Positions 1 through 10,224 of a stretch of DNA of 64,000 nt are shown here, piece by piece (positions within the stretch are counted from its first letter, which is position 1; every line of letters begins with the position of its first letter). The notes under the pieces are model-generated. The model searched no databases and was not told the origin of the DNA. It saw only the letters and a program-made list of their open reading frames with translations. Source of the stretch: Aotearoamyces nothofagi (Eukaryota > Ascomycota > Leotiomycetes > Leotiales > Tympanidaceae); contig JADDTR010000015.1 of assembly GCA_015345905.1 (NCBI GenBank), positions 682,001 through 746,000 of the forward strand, written 5' to 3'. The position numbers were made by a program, and so were the translations under genes.

Positions 1-512
1 CCAGAATAGCGAGAAACACGGCTTCGACGATCCAGACACGTACAGACCTGAGCGCTATGAGAATCATAAACGCCTCGCAACCGATTATGCTGGAAGTCCC
101 GACTATGAGAACCGAGATAAGTCTTCCCTTTCTTATTTCTTCAGCCCCTCCTTACCTATCTTCTCCTTTCCGCTCTAAGCTTATCTCTATCGAACACCTC
201 AACTAACATGACTCCTTCTCTCCACATCACTATGCTTATGGTGCCGGCCGCCGTATCTGTCCTGGCATGCACCTCGCTGAACGCACTATGTGGCGTATAA
301 CAGCAAAACTTCTATGGTCGTTCAACATCGACCGAGCCATAGATCCCACCACCGACAAGCCGGTCCCGATAGACATCTTGAATTACAAGGAGGGTATTAG
401 CCACTCGCCGAAACCGTTTCAGGCCGTCTTCACTCCGCGTAGTGAGGCTCACGTAGCCACTATCCAACGCGAGGCTGCTCGTGGAGCCGAGTTACTGAGT
501 GCTTATGAGTAG
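1..512 (+). CDS. Cytochrome P450, C-terminal part (5' end outside window)
   Basis: Partial haem-thiolate monooxygenase. Bases 2-120 read as a continuous frame containing the PERF-type motif DPDTYRPERY. After an intron the frame continues with the haem-ligand motif YGAGRRICPG (about 237-266, Cys codon 258-260) and a typical C-terminal tail to the TAG at 510-512. The family normally has about 500 residues and an N-terminal membrane anchor; the I-helix and ExxR motifs lie upstream of the window. The intron is odd. A donor-like GT is at 121 and a CTAAC branch site at 203-207, but no AG lies between the in-frame stop at 204-206 and the haem exon. The acceptor is therefore non-canonical, altered, or the gene is broken. 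Its place beside an SDR and an FMO suggests tailoring or detoxification chemistry (inference). Substrate unknown. Confidence 0.85.
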
Positions 513-1189
513 ACTAGATGGAGGGTCAGGTGCTATTTGCTGTGTTTTGTTCTGTACAATATAACAAGTTATCGATTAGCCGTTCTGTTCTCATGCTCTG
601 GTGATTTTTGAAGATGGGCTCTTGAGCCTGTAGAGTTATACATTGCTCCGATTGCCCAAAGAGCTCTCTTAAAACAAAAAATTTGATCACAAAGCACTTT
701 ATTTCAGATAGGGAACAAGAGCTCCAAGCCAAGAGCGTTGACGTCAGGAGTTGCGATCCGATATCTACCACATGCAAATGTTGTGGTGAATGATGGTATC
801 GCCGAATAATTTCGGACTTTCCATTTGTGGCGTCGGCGAAGAAACGCCTGGCTTACGCGCCTCGCCAGCAACAACGTCCTCTTCTAACTCATCAGGCATG
901 CTATTCGAAGGTTAGCACAAACATCCCAGACGTCGACGATAAGCCCATGTGATTGATGATACACGATGCGGAGAAGATGAGGTAATGTTTCTGCTGACGG
1001 CTAGGCCATGTAAAGTCCGACAGTAGAAGACATTGAAGGTAGGCATATAAGACGCGCTTTCGTCCACAGTAACGAGTAATTCTTTCTATCACATCCTACT
1101 TTATATTTCACTCTGAAGATCAAAGCCAAAAGCACCTTCTACTTTTTATGAATAAATAAGTCCCATCACTTTCCATCACAGAAATCGTA
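513..1189. other. Intergenic, P450 to SDR
   Basis: No open frame with a credible start or domain on either strand. It holds the P450 3' flank and the SDR promoter. I see no repeat or RNA gene in it. Confidence 0.5.
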
Positions 1190-2097
1190 ATGGCTGTATG
1201 GTTCATCACCGGATGCTCATCAGGCTTCGGCGCCGAAGTTACCAAGGCAGCGCTCGCTCGTGGTGATAAAGTGATCGCAACAGCCCGAAACGCCGCAAAG
1301 ATCAAGGATCTACAAGATCTTGGCGCGCTGACGTTATCTCTCGATATCACTGCCTCCGACGCCGCGGTCGAGAAGGTCGTTGCTGAAGGAGTCAAAGCCT
1401 ATGGCACGATCGACATCTTGGTTAACAACGCCGGATACATCCTAGAAGGCGCCGTTGAAGAAGTCAGGTAAGTCTGTTCCAGCCTCGTGCTTAGTGTCCA
1501 GTACTGTTTCTGACTCGACACAACATCAGCGATGAGGAAGCCAGAGCCCACTTCAACACCAATGTCTTCGGTTCCATGGCTGTCACCCGCGCCGTGCTGC
1601 CATATATGCGGGCGCAGAAAACCGGCCTCGTTGCAAACATGGGCTCCATCGCCGGCTGGCAAGGCGGTGTCGGATTCGGATACTACTCGGCCACGAAGTT
1701 TGCCTTGGTTGCGCTGACCGAGAGTCTGCGCGGCGAATGCGCCCATCTGGGCATCAAAGCTATCATTATCGAGCCTGGGTATTTTAGGACTAATTTCTTG
1801 ACGGCGGGTGCGAAGGTCTCGGCGAAGAAGGTCATCGACGACTTCAGGCCGGTTATGGATCCGCTTAGGGAGAGGCTTGAGTCGTATAGTCTGAAGCAGC
1901 CTGGTGATGTGGCCAAGGGAGCGAAGGTGATTGTTGAGGTGCTGACTGGAACGGGCAGGGTGGAGGGAAGGGAGTTGCCACATAGGTTATTGCTAGGGTC
2001 AGATGCGGTGTCCTATATCGGTGGCATACAGGACAGGCATAGAAAGGATTTGGAGGATTGGGCGGATTTGTCGAAGACGACTGATCATGATGACTAG
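1190..2097 (+). CDS. Short-chain dehydrogenase/reductase (classical SDR)
   Basis: Two exons, 1190-1467 and 1530-2097, joined by a GTAAGT..CAG intron of 62 nt, giving 281 residues, normal for a classical SDR. Visible hallmarks are the NAD(P)-binding TGCSSGFG at residues 7-14, NNAG at 79-82, the catalytic Ser near 132 (NMGS) and YSATK at 145-149. The start is the ATG at 1190, which puts the Rossmann motif immediately at the N-terminus. The family oxidises or reduces alcohol/carbonyl groups with NAD(P)H, usually in the cytosol; the substrate cannot be read from sequence. It lies between a P450 on the same strand and a convergent NADAR gene whose stop is only 176 bases away. A role with the neighbouring P450 and FMO is inference. 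Confidence 0.93.
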
Positions 2098-2273
2098 GAT
2101 GTCTTTTCTTGCTCTTTTGTAGCGGCTCATTGTAATTAAGCTTTAATTCCTTCATTAATATCCAATAAGAATATGCCATTGAATATAATGCGCGGAAACC
2201 CCATTAAAGCCATTACTTAGACAACCCACCACATTTTTCTCCCTTCTATAAAGGTCCGCAGTACATTTACTTC

Positions 2274-3206
2274 CTATAAGCCGTAGTAAGAAGGCGTACC
2301 CTCCTTGTAAAACTCCTTGCTGATCTTTAAACTCTGAATAATGTCATCCAGTAGCGCCGACTTCCTCTCCTGCTGCGTATAAGACGACATCTTCATAATC
2401 GTCTCCTTCTCCTCGTCATCTCTGAAGTCCGCATCGGCGACAAAGTCCAGCTCGTCCCCCTTGCCCCACTTGAGCTTGCCTTCCTTCAAAGCCACACGAT
2501 ACATGAATTCTTCCTGATTAGCATGCGAGTTCCCTGGACAAAGCTGCAGCCCCAGATGCCCCAGAACCATTCTCCGGGCCTCCATGAGCGACTTTCCTAG
2601 CAGGTTCTGTCCCCAGCTGGCTCGATTCTTGGCTGCGTCGCTGGCTTGGAATCCGATCCCCCAGACCGAGTCGTCTGCAACTGCATACACCAGTTCCCGA
2701 TCGCCGGTGTTCAGTATCTTCTCGATGAGGTTTTCACGTAGAAAAGAGGACGGCAGCGGACTCCAGAACTTGGCAAATTGTCCGGATTCCATGGCCTCAG
2801 GTTTCTTTTCATCCCAAACCTTCTCATCAAAGCCGGAGACCTTCTGGCCTAGTTCATGGCACTTGGATGGGTCTCCACCCTTGACCTTGAATATCTTTTC
2901 AGCGGATTCCAGATCCTCAAACGTGACAGCTTTCTGCCACTGGAAGAATCTGCACAGACCCGCTATATTAACCACTGGTATCGGCCGTCAACAAGAAGAA
3001 ACCTACTGTGCAGCGGTGTCGAATTTTACTCCAGTGAGCGGACCTGTAGAGTCCATCACACAGAAGGCATACTGGTATTCATTTGACAGGTAACCAAATT
3101 CGGGGTTGGCCTTGGTGGAGAAGTAGATGGGACCGCCATGTGGCTCGTTCTTTTGGTCGCCATCGGCGAGACCCGCGGTTTCATGGACTACGCTAGCAGA
3201 TGCCAT
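2274..3206 (-). CDS. NADAR-family protein (YbiA-like, DUF1768)
   Basis: Two exons on the minus strand, 3206-3007 and 2949-2274, with a 57-nt GTAGGT..CAG intron; product 291 residues. The ATG at 3206 has an A at -3. Family features, in order: YFSTKANPEFGYLSN, the helix FFQWQKAVTFED, the GFDEKVWDEKK stretch, KFWSP, ILNTGDRELV, DDSVWGIG and the GQNLLGKSLMEAR block. NADAR proteins act on ADP-ribosyl or ribosyl adducts: E. coli YbiA is an N-glycosidase on a riboflavin-pathway intermediate, and bacterial NADARs remove ADP-ribose from guanine. Fungal members are mostly uncharacterised. Just before the conserved QKA helix most members read [ST]-[AV]-E; here it reads TAAQ, so Ala replaces the usual Glu. 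It is divergent from the FMO gene. Confidence 0.85.
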
Positions 3207-4466
3207 ACTTGCAGTTGCAGAAAGCTTCAATTCTTCAAATTTGCCGGAGTGAAGGTATTAAAATAGCGGCCAAGAATGCTTATCAGGCCACGTGATCGTC
3301 CAGGGTTTTGTCGAAAAGAGAATGTAGGCCTTAGAAATCAGGCAACTATATGCGGCATATTGAGAGAAAAGAGCTTTCGATTGCTTATTCTACAGTAATA
3401 GGTAGTCATGAGCTGATAGCCTGTAAGCTCTAGAGTGTACTCCAAGCAATATGTAGGAAGTTCCTAAAGATATGTAGTAATAGAGACTTTGGAAGCTGAA
3501 AACTCAGATTTTGGCTCGGACAGGTCTGTAGCATTATATGGACCGAACCTTTGTATGATTCCCCTTACGCCTACCCGGCTCTTAGATGCATCTTTATTCA
3601 GTAAGTCTAGCTAGTCTGACATACCCCGCAAACATCTTCAAAGTGCCTTAGGCACCTAGATTTAACAAGCTTGCTCCTGTACATATTTTTGTCATATTTA
3701 ATTGCGGGCTACGGAAGAGGAATATAATCAAGAGAAGAGGCTGCTCGAAGTCTGTAGGGCATATGAATAGCTAGGAGCTGCCGTTGGAAGTACTGCAGTA
3801 CAAACAATGATTTATTAATTCTATGTGATTACCTTTATATATCAAAGGTTGGTCGTTTCGTTCAGTCTGCCTGTTTCAATTGATAGCATTATCATTATCA
3901 AAATGATGCTATTTACACGAAGAATCGACATCGAGATCTCAATATGTCAACAATTGCTGGAGCAATATATACCACATATCGAGATACCTATAAGAAATCA
4001 ACTGATACTGATATATCGCCATAGCGGAGTTTGAGCGGAGCCGTACTTTCCATCGGATCAGAAATTACCGTGTTGGGATTAGTGGTGTGGGCGACGACAT
4101 AACGTGAAAGACCCGCGAACTTGCACAATACGCGGGTAGAGCCGGAATTTAAGCGCATTGGCATGACTTAAATTAACTGATGTCCAGACACAATAGAAAG
4201 AAAGTATTAGACTGCATCTTTTCCACTGCTGTTTATATCTTCCCAGCTTGTCCTCTCCGCGCCATCTTTAACTTCTACCGGGCCCACTTTTGTACACTGC
4301 GCTGAGAGATCTATAGCCGCAAAGAGCGGACCGTGATCCCTACGTCTTGCATATACTTGGACGACCTCTGTCAAAACCATAGTTACATTGTGAAGAAAAA
4401 AGAAAAGAAACCCATTTGTTTAGAATCCCCAAGCTTCCTGGCCGGCGTCGCATCTACCTCATAGCA
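3207..4466. promoter_or_regulatory. Divergent intergenic region, NADAR (-) / FMO (+)
   Basis: About 1.26 kb between two divergent starts, AT-rich in the middle (3300-4050). A CACGTGATC element lies about 85 bases upstream of the NADAR ATG (near 3291). No convincing coding frame was found; the short frame at 3825-4034 has no domain or codon signal. Confidence 0.5.
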
Positions 4467-6046
4467 ATGGCACCCATAATTACCAGTAATAGCATTAAAA
4501 ATGTTGCCGTAATCGGCGCCGGACCTGGAGGTCTTGCCGCGGCAAAGTCAGTATCACGTCTTCGATATCCGATCCTACTAACACCACCAGGTATCTAATT
4601 GCCGAGAAAGCTTTTAACAAAGTTCAGGTTTTCGAGCAACAAGAAACTGTAGGCGGGATATGGTGCGCTACGCCAGAGCACACTGTCGATAGGAATTTTA
4701 CGATTCCAAGAACAAATCCAAGCAGAACACCCAATGAGCCGGTTTGGGAATATGACGCTGCAGGAAAGAGATTTAAGTTCATTTCGCCAGTGTACGACAA
4801 CCTGGATACAAATATACCGCATACGTTAATGCAGTATTCGGACCTGGACTTCCCTAAAGGCTCGTCGTTGTTTCCTCAGCACGCCGTGGTGAGAGAGTAT
4901 CTAGAACGCTATGCAGACGAGGTTCGGCCACTTATTACATTCGGAACGCAGGTTCTTGATGTGAAGCCTATTGAAGGGACTGGGAAGTGGTCTGTGACGA
5001 CGCGAGATATCAAGTCCCAGAAAGACACGACATCGGTATTTGACGCCGTAGTTGTTGCAAATGGACACTATGATGATCCGTATGTACCAGATGTGCCTGG
5101 TCTCAAGGAATTTAACACTACTTATCCTGGTGTAATTTCTCATTCTAAATTTTATAGACGGCCGGACGAATACAAGAATAAGGTCAGTAAAAGTCTACAA
5201 TTCGGACCACAGCGTTCTTTGCTCCTGATACTAACTGCTAAATAGAAAGTTATTGTGGTTGGCAACTCCGCCTCTGGGATTGATATATCCGCTCAGATTT
5301 CTCCCCTCTCACAAGTCCCTCTCATAATCTCCGAGAAATCCGAAAAGTCAATCTCTGTAATCCCACCCATTGACGATCCCGCAACCGAGCTCCTTCCCGA
5401 GATCGAGGAATTCATCGTCAAGGACCGGGCCGTGCGCTTCAAAAACGGCCGCGTAGAGAGAGACATCGACAGTGTGATCTTCTGCACTGGATACATGTAC
5501 TGTTTCCCTTTCCTGGCCTCGCTGGACCCACCAATCGTCAGCAACGGCGAGCGCACTCAGAACCTGTACCAGCAAATCTTCTACCGCCCAATCCCAACTC
5601 TCTCCTTCATTGGCCTGCCGCAACGAGTCATACCACTGCCAGTCTCTGAAGGCCAAAGCGCAGTCATCGCGCGCGTCCTCTCTGGACGTCTCTCTCTGCC
5701 TTCGCCCGAGAAAATGCAAGCGTGGGAGGAGGAACAGATTGCTGATAGGGGAGCCGGAAGGAACTTCCACGTACTAGCATTCCCATTAGACGCTGAGTAT
5801 ATCAATTACTTGCATGGCTGGAGCCTGCAAGCGACGCCAAATACCGACTTGGATAATAATGGCGCCGGAAAGATCCCGCCTTATTGGGAAGAGGAGAAGC
5901 GCTGGGTTAGAGAAAGATTCCCGCAGATCAAGGTTGCGTCGCGGAATCTGGGACCGGAGAGGTTCAAAGTCACTACGCTGGTCGAGTTGGGGTTCGACTT
6001 TGAGAAGTGGAAGTTGGAGACTAATGCTGATAATGCTCTCCTGTGA
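4467..6046 (+). CDS. Flavin-containing monooxygenase (FMO-like)
   Basis: Three exons, 4467-4546, 4591-5182 and 5246-6046, encode 490 residues. The introns are 44 nt (GTCAGT..CTAAC..CAG) and 63 nt. Motifs: FAD-binding GAGPGG at residues 17-22, an ETVGGIW segment after the first strand, the FMO-type fingerprint around PGVISHSKFYRRP before the second intron, NADPH-binding VVGNSASG at about 228-235, and a CTGY segment in the C-terminal half. Family enzymes use NADPH and O2 to oxygenate soft nucleophiles (N or S) or perform related oxidations. Class A/B flavoproteins of this length include fungal secondary-metabolite and xenobiotic enzymes; substrate unknown. A Zn2Cys6 regulator follows on the same strand. 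Confidence 0.92.
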
Positions 6047-6754
6047 ATGACTGTTTCTGCTGTTCCATATTTTAATGATGACTAGATATTTAGACCCATC
6101 TCCACAAATTTACACCATGTATATCACCACGCAAACCGGGTAATTCAGGGTTCCAATTGCACAATATCATCAAAGAATGCATTCGGAAGTCTTCCCAGAA
6201 ACTCCGGGTATATATTGTAAACGCCAGTAATGTGTCCGTTTCGTTCCAGCAATTGACACTCTAATACACGTCACGTGATCTCGTGTTCGGAAACTATTAT
6301 AGAGGCATAAAATGGCGCTCGAACGACGAGCTCATTCGCTCGCAATACATTATAAGGAAGACGTGATTGCGGTATAGAGACCTGTACATAATCACGGCCC
6401 TTCCAGAAGATATATTTAAGGTTCGCCTAACCGCCTCTGGGCGTTTCCCGCCAGGCAACGCGCCGACCATGTGGATCCGACGTCAAAGACCCGCCAAAGG
6501 CCAAAGGCCGACGATAACGCCTTCGCGCGAGCCTCGATGGGGCAATAATGGCGGCAGCAGCGGCAATGGGGAACTCGATCTAAAGTATCGCGGGTTTCCC
6601 GCCGGTTCTTCCACATGTCATCTGACTCTGGCAATGCAGGTCCTTGGCTCCGCTACGACACCGACACCGACACCGACCTGGAGTGGGCTCGAAGGCATCG
6701 CGAGAACGTGAGACAGCAACGTGCTCTAGCTAGCGAATAGCTGCCGACGCCAGC
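6047..6754. promoter_or_regulatory. Promoter region of the Zn2Cys6 gene
   Basis: No credible coding frame. A CACGTGATC element at about 6269 matches the one upstream of NADAR. A short run of CCGACA hexamers lies near 6657-6678. The rest looks like ordinary 5' flank. Confidence 0.4.
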
Positions 6755-8947
6755 ATGGAGAGCTCACTCCATCGATTTCGCCTATCTCAGCCATCGCTGA
6801 CCCCAGGATCGTCTCCCCCGCATCAGGTGGCGGGTGGGGAGACATCGGCCAGTGCTGTCCGCAAGGACTCTGACAGAGCAAAAGTTCCTCAGAGTCCTCG
6901 AGGCTTGACACCGTCCACCTCACGTCCCCTGTCATGCCAGCGGTGCCGCCGCTTGAAGAAGAAATGTAGCAAAACACATCCAGAATGCACATTGTGCATC
7001 CATGCGGGCTTGCGGTGCTCGTTCTCTGAGAACTCGAGTAATACGTCGATTTCAGCAACACACGTGCAGCAGCTCCAGGCGCGGATTGCGTGGCTGTCGA
7101 AGTATGTCAACAATGCTTTGCCGGCCGATTCCCCCATCGAATGGGTCGAAACAGGGGCAGAAATCCCATTGACGACTCCGCCGTCGTATGGGCAGCCATC
7201 ACCAATAAACGGGGAGGCAAGTAAAAGTTCTCCTCAGTCAGTGATTTCAGGTAATCCGAGTTTCGGAGCATTAGGTATGCGAGGGAATAGCCTCCAGGTC
7301 ACGTCTCCAGCTGAAACCATACCAATTGTTGAGCGACAAGATGGATTTTCAGCAGAGTCAGAAGCTGCTCCAAGCAGGCCTCCTGCTAGAGCATTTCCCG
7401 AATCGAGGACACTAGAACTTCTGGCAGGGCGTAGTAGTGCAGCTCGAGTTCCTGAAGAAGCAGCAGGCCGCCAATTTGTCGATGCCTATTTTCGTCATAT
7501 TCATCGTGCTTATCCATTCATGGACCGGTCTGAAGTACTCAAAGATGTGGAAACAATGGGCGATCTTATAACGTACGGGATTGACAACATGTCAACCAAG
7601 CTATATATGGTCATGGCTATTGGCTGTACGACGCTGCAGCGTGTTGGGCAAGTATCCGACGAGATCTCTGCAAAATTCAAAATATCCTACCCGACAGTGC
7701 TGGAAGAATGCTTATCAAAAACCGATGTCGATTCAGTCCAGACTCTGCTACTGCTTGGACTGCACTCATTATTCGATCCTAAGGGATTATCACCGTGGGT
7801 CCTTACTGGCCTTCTGGCTCGCCAGATAATGGTACTCGGTCTGTGCCGCCAGGCATCGGCCAGCCAAGGTCTCTCACTCCTCCAGATCGAGATGCGGAAT
7901 CGTCTCTTCTGGAGCGCATATACCTTGGACAGAATGGTTTCGGCGTCTATGGGTTTACCTTTCGGGATCAGCGATGAAAATATGAGCGTCCCCTTGCCGG
8001 GCGTGACGCTCGAAGAATATGCAACCGCTGAGCGGCAATACTATGCCATGACTCTGCAAGTCAACCGACACATCATCGCGCTTCGGCAGCTTGAAGAGCA
8101 GATCCTACAAAAGATCCATCTCTCAAACTCTTATTCGACCAGCTCTCTCACCCAAGCTGATCGACGTGCCATCACCCAACGCCTCCGCACGCAAATCGAG
8201 AACTGGTATACTCAGGGATGTCTCGTGACGCCAATGGAGCGTGACCAAATCCCATTCCACAACACAATCCCGTGGCTCAACTACCGATACCAAAACCTCC
8301 TTGTCCTCCTCTACACCCCGTCACATTTCAACTCGCCCATCTCCACCGACCACCTACAAGAGCTCCAACGCTGTGCGCAGAAATACATCCAGCTCAGCAC
8401 CGTCCTCTTCCAACAACGCCACCTGCCACTGAACTGGGTCACACTCTGCCGCTTCGTCGCCCTCTGCCCCGTCCTCCTCTACTGCCTCGTCCGCAGCGAA
8501 ACCGGCGTGCACCACGCCAAAGCCGAAGTGAGCATGTGCGCCGAGGTCCTCGAGGCCTTCCCTCCCCGCTGGCAGTCCGCCAAGCGCGCCGCACTCGTCT
8601 TCCGCCACCTCGCCTCGGTCAGCAACTCGTCGTCCTCGTCCACGAACCCCATCTGCCTGCTGCCCGACCGCGGCAACTTCATACCCGACCTCCCCAACGG
8701 CAGCCAGCCCGAGCTCACGCTGAACGACATCAAGAACGAGGTCGCCGACCTCGTCAGGGACATCCTGGGCGACAGCTCGGTGTACAACAGGAGCATGGAC
8801 GCGGCGACGGAGCTGATGCGGGAGCGCTCCGATCACTCCCTGCTCGAGCGCCTCAGATCCGATATGCCGATGGGCAACAACGGCCCGTGGCTCAACGATG
8901 ACGGGCTCTGGTCTGGAGTTGGCGACCTGAGTATGGAGTTCATCTGA
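6755..8947 (+). CDS. Zn2Cys6 transcription factor with fungal-specific TF domain
   Basis: Single uninterrupted exon, 730 residues, ATG at 6755. The binuclear zinc cluster is complete: Cys at residues 61, 64, 71, 78, 81 and 88 (C-x2-C-x6-C-x6-C-x2-C-x6-C) with basic RRLKKK between. A disordered Ser/Pro-rich linker follows, then the middle homology domain beginning near FVDAYFRHIHRAYPF (about residue 245) with the typical TLLLLGLHSL and RNRLFWSAYTLDR helices. It acts in the nucleus, binding CGG-type half-sites. Its location directly after the FMO and near P450, SDR and NADAR makes it a candidate local regulator (inference). From about nt 8250 the codons become notably GC-rich and C-ending compared with the 5' half. 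Confidence 0.95.
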   Translation: MESSLHRFRLSQPSLTPGSSPPHQVAGGETSASAVRKDSDRAKVPQSPRGLTPSTSRPLSCQRCRRLKKKCSKTHPECTLCIHAGLRCSFSENSSNTSISATHVQQLQARIAWLSKYVNNALPADSPIEWVETGAEIPLTTPPSYGQPSPINGEASKSSPQSVISGNPSFGALGMRGNSLQVTSPAETIPIVERQDGFSAESEAAPSRPPARAFPESRTLELLAGRSSAARVPEEAAGRQFVDAYFRHIHRAYPFMDRSEVLKDVETMGDLITYGIDNMSTKLYMVMAIGCTTLQRVGQVSDEISAKFKISYPTVLEECLSKTDVDSVQTLLLLGLHSLFDPKGLSPWVLTGLLARQIMVLGLCRQASASQGLSLLQIEMRNRLFWSAYTLDRMVSASMGLPFGISDENMSVPLPGVTLEEYATAERQYYAMTLQVNRHIIALRQLEEQILQKIHLSNSYSTSSLTQADRRAITQRLRTQIENWYTQGCLVTPMERDQIPFHNTIPWLNYRYQNLLVLLYTPSHFNSPISTDHLQELQRCAQKYIQLSTVLFQQRHLPLNWVTLCRFVALCPVLLYCLVRSETGVHHAKAEVSMCAEVLEAFPPRWQSAKRAALVFRHLASVSNSSSSSTNPICLLPDRGNFIPDLPNGSQPELTLNDIKNEVADLVRDILGDSSVYNRSMDAATELMRERSDHSLLERLRSDMPMGNNGPWLNDDGLWSGVGDLSMEFI

Positions 8948-9564
8948 CGCCCAGACCAGCCTGGCCCTGCTAGCGACGCATCACCCCCCGCAGGGCTACT
9001 GGCTGCGCACGACGTAAAATAATCATCCGAATGCATCCTCGCGTTTCCATCGTAACCAGAGAAGCCTGTCGACTTGCGTATCTCGTGTACTGCTTCATCC
9101 CCGCCCCCAACTGCTGAGATCGTGCTCGCTCGATAATCCTCGCCTGCTGGAACGAATCGTCTCGCCGGTATTGGTGTCTGATGCCGTTGCCTCCTGACGG
9201 CTTGTCGGGCTGCGAGCGGCGACGCTGAGCTGAGACGCTGAGCTGAGACGTCCCCGGCCCAGAGGCCTCCTGCGCTTCCTTCCCACCACCCACCACAGCT
9301 AGCTTCAGTCTCGCTGCAGCATCCGACCTTCCACGAATCCCACCTGCCCAACCAGGTTGGCCGGCATGCAACTTGGAGTAAGCCGAGCAGGACGCCCTCC
9401 CTCCCAGACCAGTCTCGGATCTTGGAATATATATTTCTTTTTCCATTTTTTCTTTCTCAAAAAATTCAGATGCTGTTTCGCGCGGGCTGCTGGTGGGTGG
9501 GGCTGGTGGGTGGGGAGTTTTTGCATCTTGAGGCCTTGCTTTTGGGCGATGGGAGGTTGGGCAT

Positions 9565-9750
9565 GTGGAGGTTGAGAAGTGGAGGTTGAGAAGTGGAGGT
9601 TGAGCAAGTGGAGGTTGAGCAAGTGGAGGTTGGGCAAGTAGAGGCCGAGCAAGTAGAGGTTAAGCAAGTGGGGGCTGAGAAGTGGAGGTTGAGAAGTAGA
9701 GGCTGAGCAAGTGGAGGTGAGAAGTGAAGGTTGAGCAAGTAGAGGTGGGG
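9565..9750. repeat. Minisatellite, 14-15 bp unit, about 13 copies
   Basis: Imperfect head-to-tail copies of GTGGAGGTTGAGCAA or its 14-bp form ending GAA. Variants include GTAGAGGCCGAGCAA and GTGGGGGCTGAGAA. On the minus strand it reads as a Leu-Asn-Leu-His repeat, which is an artefact of the array. Confidence 0.9.
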
Positions 9751-9763
9751 GAATCTATCTCGC

Positions 9764-9817
9764 GATATGACATCGGATCTAAAAAGTTATGATATGACAT
9801 GGGATTAAAAAAGTTAT
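9764..9817. repeat. 27-bp tandem duplication
   Basis: Two adjacent copies (9764-9790, 9791-9817) starting GATATGACAT and ending AAAAAGTTAT, differing at a few positions. AT-rich, directly after the minisatellite. Confidence 0.85.
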
Positions 9818-10200
9818 AATACGACTCAGCATCGAGGCAACGGAAATTATTTTATCTTTTGCTCTACACAATGAAATGCCATGAACAGTAATAATGGAAA
9901 CTGTAGAGCACGGCCTGGTGAAAAAGAAATTTAAAAAATTAGAAAAAGTTTAAAAGAAATTTGAGACCATAATTCCTCCTGCAGTCAATGGCCGGCACGA
10001 ATTTGTATAGTCATACATACAAAACCCCGACGACCGACTCTTGTAAGTTTCGTCAGAAAAACGTAGCCAAAGCCAAAGCCAAAGACTGTACCAGACATCT
10101 ATATCTATATCTATATCTCAAACGATGCAGAAAACCCCGAGCTGGGTAAAGTAGGGATATCCCCTCGCCGCTCTATCCGCGGTGCAGGTTACGGTTCCAA

Positions 10201-10224
10201 GGGCGGGGATGGGGGGGGGGGTGG
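10201..10224 (+). repeat. G-run, potential G-quadruplex
   Basis: GGGCGGGGAT is followed by eleven consecutive G, then TGG. At least four G-tracts lie within 25 bases, so a quadruplex is possible on the plus strand. Confidence 0.6.

Noticed and set aside
1399-1983. 194-residue minus-strand frame
   Set aside because: Antisense to the SDR gene, whose motifs are unambiguous on the plus strand.
9305-9738. Minus-strand frames with a Leu-Asn-Leu-His repeat protein
   Set aside because: The repeat is just the translation of the 14-15 bp minisatellite; no start context, domain or splice support.
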